The notes below the pieces were generated by a model. That model saw nothing but the letters and a program-made list of their open reading frames with translations. It searched no databases and was not told the DNA's origin. Source: Candidatus Poribacteria bacterium (GTDB taxonomy: Bacteria; Poribacteria; WGA-4E; WGA-3G). From it: a DNA stretch of 6,965 nucleotides. The translations under genes were made by a program, and so were the position numbers. Positions 1-6,713 of this stretch are shown piece by piece. Positions within the stretch are counted from its first letter, which is position 1. Every line of letters begins with the position of its first letter. The stretch covers positions 1 to 6,965 of the forward strand of contig VYFM01000567.1 in assembly GCA_009842375.1 (NCBI GenBank). The letters are read 5' to 3'.

Positions 1-81
1 CAAACATACACACATACAGATATTTACCAAATTACTGTCATAACACTTACCTGCCTGTGATATAAGAAAGCAGCATTTAAA
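1..81. other. Leader of mraY or unrecognised gene edge
   Basis: No product can be recognised. All three + frames are open from the left edge for a short way, ending at TAA 41-43, TGA 58-60 and TAA 63-65. The longest readable tail gives about 19-20 residues rich in Thr, Tyr and His, which do not resemble the end of MurF, the usual upstream neighbour. It may be non-coding. I see no convincing promoter pair. Confidence 0.3.
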
Positions 82-1200
82 ATGTTTTACCATCTATTTT
101 TTGAAACCCTTGGTAGTATATTTCAGCCATTTGAAGTTTTTGGTTCGATTCCTTTTCGTGCTGTATATGCCACAGCCACAGCTCTCGTTATTTCGCTTGT
201 TTTAGGACCGTTTATGATCAAACGGTTAAAACAGTTGCGAATCGGGGAACATATTCAAGAAGAGGTAGAAAAAGCTCAGCAGCAAAATGAAGATCAAAAC
301 AAGTCTGGAACACCAACGATGGGTGGAATCCTAATTATTGTTGCGGTGTTGATATCTATCGTATTTTGGGCGAAGTTGAATCAACCTTTCATCTACCTAA
401 TGATCTTTACGACGCTCTGGTTTGGCGGGCTCGGGTTTTTAGATGATATGTGTAAAATTAGCAGGAAACAATCGCTTGGACTACGCGGTTGGCAAAAAAT
501 AGTCCTACAAACAATAGGTGCTTTAGCGATTGCATGCTATCTTTATCAATGGGGTCCTGTTGAAGCAAATGATGCAGCCAGTCGTACTGCGTTACATATT
601 CCTTTTATTAAAAACATCCAGCCTAATCTTGGGTTTCTTTTTATCCCATTTGCAACCTTAGTGATCGTTGGTACATCAAATGCTGTGAATCTGACAGATG
701 GTATGGATGGATTGGCGATTGGATGTACATTATTCGTCGCGGCGACGATTGGTGCGTTAGGGTATTTAACAAGCCATAATTTGATAGCAGAACACCTTAA
801 CCTGTCACACTTACCAATTGGTGGTGAGGTTACTGCGATCTTTTGTGCCTCCTTAGCCGGAGCAGGTTTGGGTTTTCTATGGTATAATGGACATCCTGCC
901 CAATTATTTATGGGGGATACAGGTTCTTTACCATTGGGTGCAACACTTGGTACATCTGCATTGTTAATAAAGCAAGAATTTCTACTTATTATAGTTGGTG
1001 GTATATTTGTTGCCGAAGCATTATCTGTCATCATACAAGTCTGGTCTTACAGAACTTTTGGGAAACGTGTCATCAAGATGTCCCCTCTTCATTACCATTT
1101 CCTACTATCAGGATGGAAGGAATCTAAGGTGGTAATCCGTTTTTGGATTGTTGCCCTGATATTAATGTTGATAGCACTAAGTACATTGAGATTGGGATAA
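82..1200 (+). CDS. mraY: Phospho-N-acetylmuramoyl-pentapeptide transferase MraY
   Basis: Integral membrane enzyme that transfers phospho-MurNAc-pentapeptide from UDP to undecaprenyl phosphate, giving lipid I, the first membrane step of peptidoglycan synthesis. The 372-aa product has many hydrophobic segments and the family motifs in order: GTPTMGG (76-82), the paired acidic residues D121-D122 in GFLDD, NAVNLTDGMDGLA (200-212), FMGDTGSLPLG (276-286) and MSPLHYHF (333-340). The length is normal to slightly long (the family is usually about 320-370). The cytoplasmic loop before GTPTMGG (about 60-75) is Gln/Glu-rich and lacks the usual Gly-Pro. The HHH motif reads HYH, and the Glu that usually follows Phe is Leu. 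The ATG at 82 gives a typical N-terminus, but only a weak purine run (AAGAAAG, 64-70) lies upstream. The gene is first in the window, 50 nt before murD. The family call is very secure. Confidence 0.98.
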   Translation: MFYHLFFETLGSIFQPFEVFGSIPFRAVYATATALVISLVLGPFMIKRLKQLRIGEHIQEEVEKAQQQNEDQNKSGTPTMGGILIIVAVLISIVFWAKLNQPFIYLMIFTTLWFGGLGFLDDMCKISRKQSLGLRGWQKIVLQTIGALAIACYLYQWGPVEANDAASRTALHIPFIKNIQPNLGFLFIPFATLVIVGTSNAVNLTDGMDGLAIGCTLFVAATIGALGYLTSHNLIAEHLNLSHLPIGGEVTAIFCASLAGAGLGFLWYNGHPAQLFMGDTGSLPLGATLGTSALLIKQEFLLIIVGGIFVAEALSVIIQVWSYRTFGKRVIKMSPLHYHFLLSGWKESKVVIRFWIVALILMLIALSTLRLG

Positions 1201-1243
1201 TAAGGTATGCTGTAAATTACTCCTGCTTACATGTTCATCAAAT

Positions 1244-1248
1244 GAGGT
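1244..1248 (+). promoter_or_regulatory. Shine-Dalgarno site of murD
   Basis: GAGGT lies directly upstream of murD. Counting from the end of GAGG, the ATG at 1251 is 3 nt away and the following in-frame TTG at 1254 is 6 nt away. The TTG is therefore at the more usual distance, although ATG is the stronger codon. An in-frame TAA at 1248-1250 rules out any upstream extension. The start is thus one of these two adjacent codons. Confidence 0.6.
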
Positions 1249-1250
1249 AA

Positions 1251-2723
1251 ATGTTGAAATATCCTAACATAGACAGTTATGTAGGAAAAAGAATCACGAT
1301 TTTTGGAGCAAATCGCAGTGGCATCGCAATTGCACGGTTACTTTTTGATCTTGGTGCGATTATATCCCTCACAGATACCCGTGACTCAGGTGCATTGGCT
1401 GAAGAAATTTCTCAATTAGACGGTCTACAGTTACAATATTACCTTGGTGGACATGATGCATCCTGTATTGCTAAAGCTGAATTAATTATTGTTTCGCCAG
1501 GTGTTCCATTAGATATTCCAATTTTAGTTGAAGCGAAAAATAGGGATATTCCTATTTTGGGAGAATTGGAGATATCAGCAAGTCTATGTCAAGCTCGCAT
1601 TGTAGCCATCACAGGCACAAAAGGAAAATCTACAACAACCCTTATGGCAGCAGCAGTTCTTGAGAAGAGTAATCTTTTTTCTTCTGTGGTAGTTGCTGGA
1701 AATATAGGTGTTCCGTTAGCAAGTATCGTAGCAACATTAACAAAGACAGATATCGTAGTCTTAGAGGCAAGTAGTTTTCAATTAGAGAGTACCAACACTT
1801 TCTGTCCTGAAGTGAGTGTTGTTTTGAATTTTTCACAGGATCATCTGGATCGACATAATACAATGGAGTCGTATTTCAATGCAAAACGCAAAATATGCGT
1901 CAACCAAACTGAATCGGAATGGATCGTGCTGAATGCATCAGATCAAGTTGTAATGGGTCTAAATAAGGACACTGACGCTAAGAAGGCTTATTTTACTGAC
2001 AATCTTGAAAATGGTGAGAAGGAGTTGGGTTTATTATGTCAAAGATTAGCATCGAGGACGGGTGCCCGTCTGCGGAACGATGCAGATAACATCGGCATTT
2101 ATACTTTTAGAGATAATCATGAACATTGGATATGTAATACTGCAGAAATGCCGTTAGTAGGTGCTCATAATGTTCGGAACGCACTTGCTTCAGCTGTAAT
2201 TGGTACGATCTACGATGTTAATCCTACGGACATCAGAAAAGCTATCCTTGAATTCAACCGGACACACCCTGCTCTTGGTCATGCTTTTGAAAAAGTTAGC
2301 GTTATCAATGGAGTAGATTACATAAACGATTCGAAGGCAACAAACGTCTTAGCAACATACGCTGCACTTGAATCAATCAAAGTATCAACAAATCTGAATG
2401 AGAATACTAAACGGGTTTTCTTAATTATAGGTGGTTTTGATAAAGGCAACGACTACGAAACCATTATTGAACTTGTCTACACCACAGTAAAAATACTGAT
2501 ATTGCTTGGAGAACATACACAGAACATACAAAAGAAACTTGCCGGTTGTGCTGAAATGTATCATGCTGCATCAATGTCAGCAGCAGTTGAATTTGCTCAT
2601 TCTCAGGCAACACAAGGTGACATCGTGCTTTTGTCTCCAGCAAATGCAAGTTTTGATATGTATTCAAATTACAAAGAACGTGGTGAAGATTTTAGAAGAG
2701 TTGTAAAGTCACTTGAAACCTGA
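1251..2723 (+). CDS. murD: UDP-N-acetylmuramoyl-L-alanine--D-glutamate ligase MurD
   Basis: Cytoplasmic ATP-dependent ligase that adds D-Glu to UDP-MurNAc-L-Ala. The N-terminal Rossmann-like domain shows GANRSGIA (19-26) and VSPGVP (81-86). The central ATPase domain has the P-loop TGTKGKSTTT (121-130, K126), E172 in LEASSFQLE, NFSQDHLDRH (193-202, H198) and K212, which aligns with the carbamylated lysine of E. coli MurD. It also has GAHNVRNALA (304-313). The C-terminal domain has NDSKATN (359-365), GGFDKG (394-399) and LSPANASFDMYSNYKERGEDF (461-481). KATN and LSPA-type motifs separate MurD from MurC, MurE and MurF. At 490 aa it is longer than most MurDs (about 440-450), with extra residues around 240-290 and 336-343. 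The usual His-Arg before FE is H344-A345, so a normally conserved arginine appears absent. The start is ATG 1251; TTG 1254 is the alternative. Confidence 0.97.
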   Translation: MLKYPNIDSYVGKRITIFGANRSGIAIARLLFDLGAIISLTDTRDSGALAEEISQLDGLQLQYYLGGHDASCIAKAELIIVSPGVPLDIPILVEAKNRDIPILGELEISASLCQARIVAITGTKGKSTTTLMAAAVLEKSNLFSSVVVAGNIGVPLASIVATLTKTDIVVLEASSFQLESTNTFCPEVSVVLNFSQDHLDRHNTMESYFNAKRKICVNQTESEWIVLNASDQVVMGLNKDTDAKKAYFTDNLENGEKELGLLCQRLASRTGARLRNDADNIGIYTFRDNHEHWICNTAEMPLVGAHNVRNALASAVIGTIYDVNPTDIRKAILEFNRTHPALGHAFEKVSVINGVDYINDSKATNVLATYAALESIKVSTNLNENTKRVFLIIGGFDKGNDYETIIELVYTTVKILILLGEHTQNIQKKLAGCAEMYHAASMSAAVEFAHSQATQGDIVLLSPANASFDMYSNYKERGEDFRRVVKSLET

Positions 2724-2745
2724 ATAAACACGCAGAAAATAAATT

Positions 2746-3954
2746 ATGCAAAATCAAAATACACTCAATTATAGCAATCCGTCTATAATTTCATCTGATC
2801 GAGATCGTCCATTACTTACAGGTATCGGTAGGGTAGACACTGGGTTGCTTGCTGTTACACTATGCTTAGTTGGGATAGGTATGTTAATGGTTTATAGTGC
2901 AGGGCATGTATTATCAAGCAATCAGTATGGAATCAGTTTTCATTATTTAAGGATCCAAGCTATAGCCTGTGTAATAGGCTTGGTTGGTATGGGGATTGCT
3001 TCATACATCCCATATAGGTTTTATGAAAAGTACAGTAATTTGCTACTTTTCCTTGCATTTGTGTTATTGATCCTTGTTTTTACACCTATAGGTATGGGCG
3101 TACGTGGAGCAGAAGGTGGTACTTTTAGACGATGGATTGCAATAAAGAGTATTCGGTTTCAACCCGTGGAATTTGCGAAAATTGCCTTGCTAATTCATAC
3201 AGCACATTTCTTAGCAAGAAAACCAGAACGTATTAAAAGTTTTTTTCATGGCGTGTTACCTAACATTCTTATAATCGGTTTGATGTTTGGTTTAGTTGCC
3301 AAACAACCTGATTTTGGTTCTGCAGTTCTTTTAGCGGCAACCGCGGGATGTCTGCTGTTCATCGGAGGTATCAGATTATCTCACACGTTCATGTTAGTAG
3401 GTGCTGGTGTATCATTGCTAACAGGATTTATTATAAGTAATCCATACAGACTAAGACGTTTGACTGATTACTGGGCATCCTTACAATCCCCGGATGCAAC
3501 GAGTTTTCAGTTGGGACGTTCATTGGAAGCACTGAAATGGGGTGGTTTCTTCGGTGTAGGTATTGATGACAGTGCAGCAAAAATCAATTATTTACCGTAT
3601 CCGCATACAGATTTTATTTTCTCAGTCCTGGGTGAAGAATTTGGTTTTATCGGTACAGCGAGCGTTACAATTATCTTTATGATATTTGTGTGGCGTGGGA
3701 TTTCAATTGCGAGACGCACTGAAAACAGGTTTGGGGCACTTTTTGCAACTGGACTAACGTTAATTATTGGGCTGCAAGCATTCATCAATATCGGTGTTGT
3801 AACAGGATTACTGCCAACAAAAGGTATTACACTTCCATTTCTCAGTTATGGCGGATCATCTCTTGTAATAAGTTTAGTCAGTGTAGGTATAATCTTAAAC
3901 ATATCAAGAAGTGCTACAAGAACATCGCCAAAAGTAAGAAAGAAGGGAACTTGA
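2746..3954 (+). CDS. ftsW: Septal peptidoglycan glycosyltransferase FtsW (SEDS family)
   Basis: Polytopic membrane enzyme of the SEDS family that polymerises lipid II into glycan strands at the division site, normally with a class B penicillin-binding protein (FtsI). About ten hydrophobic segments can be placed, from 31-51 to 368-386. Family signatures are RRWI (128-131), QPVEFAK (139-145), KQPDFGSA (186-193), YRLRRL (234-239), LPYPHTDFIFSVLGEEFGF (283-301, with the conserved Asp at 289) and LLPTKGITLPFLSYGGSSL (355-373). The 402-aa length is normal. RodA is the main alternative, but the position between murD and murG and the LPTKGITLPF version of the last motif favour FtsW. A polar N-terminal tail of about 28 residues and a basic C-terminal tail flank the membrane core. 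The ATG at 2746 lies 22 nt after murD with no clear Shine-Dalgarno sequence. No start further inside would keep the first membrane segment intact. Confidence 0.95.
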   Translation: MQNQNTLNYSNPSIISSDRDRPLLTGIGRVDTGLLAVTLCLVGIGMLMVYSAGHVLSSNQYGISFHYLRIQAIACVIGLVGMGIASYIPYRFYEKYSNLLLFLAFVLLILVFTPIGMGVRGAEGGTFRRWIAIKSIRFQPVEFAKIALLIHTAHFLARKPERIKSFFHGVLPNILIIGLMFGLVAKQPDFGSAVLLAATAGCLLFIGGIRLSHTFMLVGAGVSLLTGFIISNPYRLRRLTDYWASLQSPDATSFQLGRSLEALKWGGFFGVGIDDSAAKINYLPYPHTDFIFSVLGEEFGFIGTASVTIIFMIFVWRGISIARRTENRFGALFATGLTLIIGLQAFINIGVVTGLLPTKGITLPFLSYGGSSLVISLVSVGIILNISRSATRTSPKVRKKGT

Positions 3955-4042
3955 ATAAAGTTTGTGAATAGTAATAGATCTGTTAAGAAGCATTTGTCTT
4001 TTGCCAGAACAAACCATTTGGATGTAAGCGGTATTAGTTGAT
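3955..4042. other. Intergenic gap between ftsW and murG
   Basis: This is the longest gap in the cluster: 88 nt, or 157 nt if murG starts at 4112. It is AT-rich, and I see no stem-loop with a T run, no Shine-Dalgarno sequence next to the GTG, and no credible small open frame. It may hold only untranslated spacer. Confidence 0.5.
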
Positions 4043-5275
4043 GTGAAAAATCAGAACACGCGACAGAAACGACAAGACACTATAAACGAAGATATAAATA
4101 AGAAAATACATGTGAAAAGGTTCGTATTTGCTGGTGGTGGTACAGGTGGACATATATATCCTGCTGTTGGTATTGCCCAAGCCCTTCAACGCCTCAATCC
4201 AGAGATAGACCTTGTATTTATTGGTGGGCGAGACCGATTAGAATCGACACTTGTTCCACAGCAAGGCTTCAATTTTCTACCTATTACCGTAGAAGGATTC
4301 CCACGCAGCTTGACATTGAAGTGGATTCCTGTTATAATAAAAACTTGTCAAGGACTGTTGCAGTCGTTGAAGTACTTGAAGCAATTAAAGCCGGAGGTGG
4401 TTATAGGAACAGGTGGGTATGTATCAGGTCCCGTTCTTTTTGCTGCTTGGTTAATGGATATTCCGATAGCTATTCAGGAGCAAAATGTGTCACCAGGATT
4501 GACGAATAGTATTCTTGCACGTTGGGCAGAGGCAGCGTATCTTGCATTACCGCCAAATAACCAACGATTTCCCGAACATATTATTCAGGTAACAGGAAAT
4601 CCCATTCGTCCTGGTATAACAGAATATCCGCGGAATGACGAGACTTACAACAAATACAATCTATCTCCATTACGTAAAACGGTCTTCGTAATGGGAGGTA
4701 GTCAGGGGGCACGTGCAATAAATGAAGTAATGATTGATGCCTGTCCATTAATTGCTAAGTTTGCGACATCTGTGGAGCGGGTAATGAATAGAAACAGCAT
4801 AGATCTGCATAATAATTCAAATTCGTGTAATATCCAGATTGTACATCAAACAGGAAAATCCCATGTTGAGGAAGTGCGAGATGCGTATGATCAACATGGA
4901 ATTCCACACCACGTTCAATCTTTTTTTAATACTGTAGAAGAAATATATAGCATTACAGATGTAATGATATGTAGGGCGGGTGGTATGACGGTATCCGAAG
5001 TAACCGCTTGTGGCATTCCCGCAATTTTCATCCCATTGCCTGCCGCTATTGGAAATAACCAGGTAATCAATGCAAAATCAGTAGCAGATTCTGGTGCAGC
5101 AGTAGTACTTGAACAGAATAAGTTTACACCCGAAGACCTTGTGGGTCATCTAATCAATATTCTTACAGAGGAAGAAACTTATCAACAGATGAGAGCTGCA
5201 TCTAAAGACTTGGGACGACCGTTTGCCTGTGATACTATTGCCGAGTCGCTTTATAAACTTACAAATGCATTGTAA
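4043..5275 (+). CDS. murG: UDP-GlcNAc:lipid I N-acetylglucosaminyltransferase MurG
   Basis: Peripheral membrane GT28 glycosyltransferase that adds GlcNAc to lipid I to make lipid II at the inner face of the membrane. The N-terminal half has GGGTGGHIYPA (31-41), GTGGYVSGP (122-130), EQNVSPGLTN (146-155) and GNPIRP (185-190). The C-terminal half has MGGSQGARAIN (217-227), QTGK (269-272), RAGGMTVSEV (311-320) and NNQVINA (338-344), which carries the Gln and Asn of the UDP-sugar site. At 410 aa it is longer than the usual 355-365. Two parts explain this: a 23-residue polar N-terminal extension and an Asn-rich insertion at about 243-262. The start is uncertain. GTG 4043 gives the extension, while in-frame GTG 4112 gives VKRFVFAGGGTGG, the usual MurG N-terminus. 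Neither has a good ribosome site. The family call is secure; the start is not. Confidence 0.95.
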   Translation: MKNQNTRQKRQDTINEDINKKIHVKRFVFAGGGTGGHIYPAVGIAQALQRLNPEIDLVFIGGRDRLESTLVPQQGFNFLPITVEGFPRSLTLKWIPVIIKTCQGLLQSLKYLKQLKPEVVIGTGGYVSGPVLFAAWLMDIPIAIQEQNVSPGLTNSILARWAEAAYLALPPNNQRFPEHIIQVTGNPIRPGITEYPRNDETYNKYNLSPLRKTVFVMGGSQGARAINEVMIDACPLIAKFATSVERVMNRNSIDLHNNSNSCNIQIVHQTGKSHVEEVRDAYDQHGIPHHVQSFFNTVEEIYSITDVMICRAGGMTVSEVTACGIPAIFIPLPAAIGNNQVINAKSVADSGAAVVLEQNKFTPEDLVGHLINILTEEETYQQMRAASKDLGRPFACDTIAESLYKLTNAL

Positions 5276-5326
5276 ACATAAGACTTATTTAGGTGTTTCA
5301 ATTTATTCAATTCTGGTTTCGGTTTT

Positions 5327-5332
5327 GGAGGT
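5327..5332 (+). promoter_or_regulatory. Shine-Dalgarno site of murC
   Basis: GGAGGT is the strongest ribosome-binding site in the window. Counting from the end of GGAGG, GTG 5335 is 3 nt away and the next codon, TTG 5338, is 6 nt away. Spacing favours TTG. The protein would then begin Met-Phe, as many MurC proteins do, so the true start is probably 5338 even though the longest frame opens at 5335. Confidence 0.75.
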
Positions 5333-5334
5333 AA

Positions 5335-6702
5335 GTGTTGTTTGGTAAAACTCAACACATCCATTTTATAGGTATAGGTGGGGCAGGATTAAGTGGTATT
5401 GCAGAAGTCCTTCTTGACCACAAATTTGATGTAACCGGTTCAGACATAAAAAAAACTGCAACAACAGAACATTTAAAGACCTGTGGTGCAAAAATCTGGT
5501 ATGGTCATGCTGCTACCCAAGTTAATGGTGCAGACGTTGTTGTTATGTCGCCGGCAATCCCATCGGATAATCCGGAATTACAAGCTGCACTGTTCGCCAA
5601 AATCCCCATTATTAGGGGTGCTGAAATGCTGAATGAAATAACACGAATGCGGTATAGTATTGCAGTTAGTGGAACACACGGTAAAACGACCACTACAGCA
5701 ATGACTGCCGCTGTCCTGTCAACACTTGATCCAACGGTAATTGTAGGTGGTAAGTTAGTTGATGGTAGTAACGCACGAAGCGGTCATGGAAATGTGATGG
5801 TAATTGAAGCAGATGAAGCATACGGTTCCATAGATATGATTTATCCGACAATCGCTGTTGTAACATCAGTTGATGCAGATCATCTGGACTACTATGACAG
5901 CGTTAAAGAAATCGGAGAAACCTTTCTTACCTTCATAAACAAAGTGCCATTTTATGGTTCTGCTGTCCTGTGTCTTGACCAAGAAAACATTCAAAAACTC
6001 ATTCCACAAGTTCAAAAGAAATTCCTAACTTATGGACTTGATACCCGGGCAGATTTGATTGCAGAGGAAATTGAGATAGATGGTCCCACTTCCCATTATC
6101 AAGTTCGTCACAACGGAAAACTGTGTGGAAAAGTACATCTAAAGATGCCTGGACGACACAACATCTCTAACTCTTTAGCTGCTATAGCAGTTGGACTCGA
6201 ATTGGATATATCATTCGAAAATATACGTCAAGCACTTGAATCCTTTCAGGGGGTTCATAGACGATTCGAGGTGTTAGGGTCTGTCGATGATATTGTTGTC
6301 GTTGATGACTATGCACACAACCCCGCGAAATTAATGGCAGCATTACGAGGGGCAAGAGAAGGTTATAACCGGCGCATCGTAGCAGTATTCCAGCCGCACC
6401 GATACGCACGAGTACGCGACTTAGCAGAAGAATTCTCCAGGTCCTTCTATCAGGCGGATGTTCTGATAGTAACCTCTATCTATGGAGCTGGTGAAGAACC
6501 GATTGAAAATGTAACGGGAGAAAATCTTGCTAATGCCATAGAGGCACATGGACACCCAAATGTAATTTACATATCCGATATGGATGATGTGGTTAATCAT
6601 CTACTGGAGATTGTACGTCCCAATGATTTGGTTATCACACTTGGTGCTGTTGATATCGTAAATGCAGGTCATAAATTATTAAGTAGACTTTCCACAGAAT
6701 AG
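5335..6702 (+). CDS. murC: UDP-N-acetylmuramate--L-alanine ligase MurC
   Basis: Cytoplasmic ATP-dependent ligase that adds L-Ala to UDP-MurNAc, starting the stem peptide. The N-terminal domain opens with HIHFIGIGGAGLSGIAEVL (8-26), the MurC form of the nucleotide-binding loop, followed by GSD (35-37) and SPAIP (72-76). The central domain has the P-loop SGTHGKTTTT (112-121, K117), EADE (158-161), DADHLDYY (180-187, H183) and GRHNISNSLAA (273-283). The C-terminal domain has GVHRRFEVLG (306-315), VDDYAHNP (323-330), FQPHRYARVRDL (352-363) and YGAGEEPI (383-390). The 455-aa length is normal. Departures from the common family pattern are EADEAY where ESD is usual, and GAVD (437-440) where GAGD is usual. 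The start is GTG 5335 or, more likely from ribosome-site spacing, TTG 5338. The gene lies 59 nt after murG and 11 nt before ftsQ. Confidence 0.97.
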   Translation: MLFGKTQHIHFIGIGGAGLSGIAEVLLDHKFDVTGSDIKKTATTEHLKTCGAKIWYGHAATQVNGADVVVMSPAIPSDNPELQAALFAKIPIIRGAEMLNEITRMRYSIAVSGTHGKTTTTAMTAAVLSTLDPTVIVGGKLVDGSNARSGHGNVMVIEADEAYGSIDMIYPTIAVVTSVDADHLDYYDSVKEIGETFLTFINKVPFYGSAVLCLDQENIQKLIPQVQKKFLTYGLDTRADLIAEEIEIDGPTSHYQVRHNGKLCGKVHLKMPGRHNISNSLAAIAVGLELDISFENIRQALESFQGVHRRFEVLGSVDDIVVVDDYAHNPAKLMAALRGAREGYNRRIVAVFQPHRYARVRDLAEEFSRSFYQADVLIVTSIYGAGEEPIENVTGENLANAIEAHGHPNVIYISDMDDVVNHLLEIVRPNDLVITLGAVDIVNAGHKLLSRLSTE

Positions 6703-6713
6703 AGTATAATACA

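Noticed and set aside
1..60. Possible C-terminal end of an upstream gene such as murF
   Set aside because: All three frames are open for a short way, and none gives residues resembling a MurF end, so no call can be supported.
546..1034. 162-codon open frame on the - strand inside mraY
   Set aside because: It lies wholly opposite conserved mraY codons, resembles no family, and is explained by the codon pattern of the sense strand.
1211..1231. Inverted repeat TGTAA ... TTACA in the mraY-murD gap
   Set aside because: A 5-bp AT-rich stem with an 11-nt loop and no T run is expected by chance; it is neither a terminator nor a recognised operator.
2464..2706. Overlapping short open frames on both strands at the 3' end of murD
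   Set aside because: The conserved murD motifs LSPANASF and ERGEDF run through this region in the real frame; the others are shadows.
2746..2763. FtsW and the long form of MurG both begin M-x-N-Q-N-T
   Set aside because: Six residues with differing codons and no further similarity; coincidence in polar, Asn/Gln-rich tails is more likely than a duplicated leader.
4321..4509. 62-codon + frame inside murG
   Set aside because: It overlaps the conserved GTGGYVSGP and EQN motifs of murG in another frame and has no ribosome site.
5278..5288. Palindrome ATAAG-A-CTTAT after murG
   Set aside because: The single-base loop cannot fold as a hairpin, there is no following T run, and the length is within chance in AT-rich DNA.
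6182..6409. 75-codon - strand frame inside murC
   Set aside because: It is opposite the conserved HRRFEVLG and FQPHRY regions and has no independent support.
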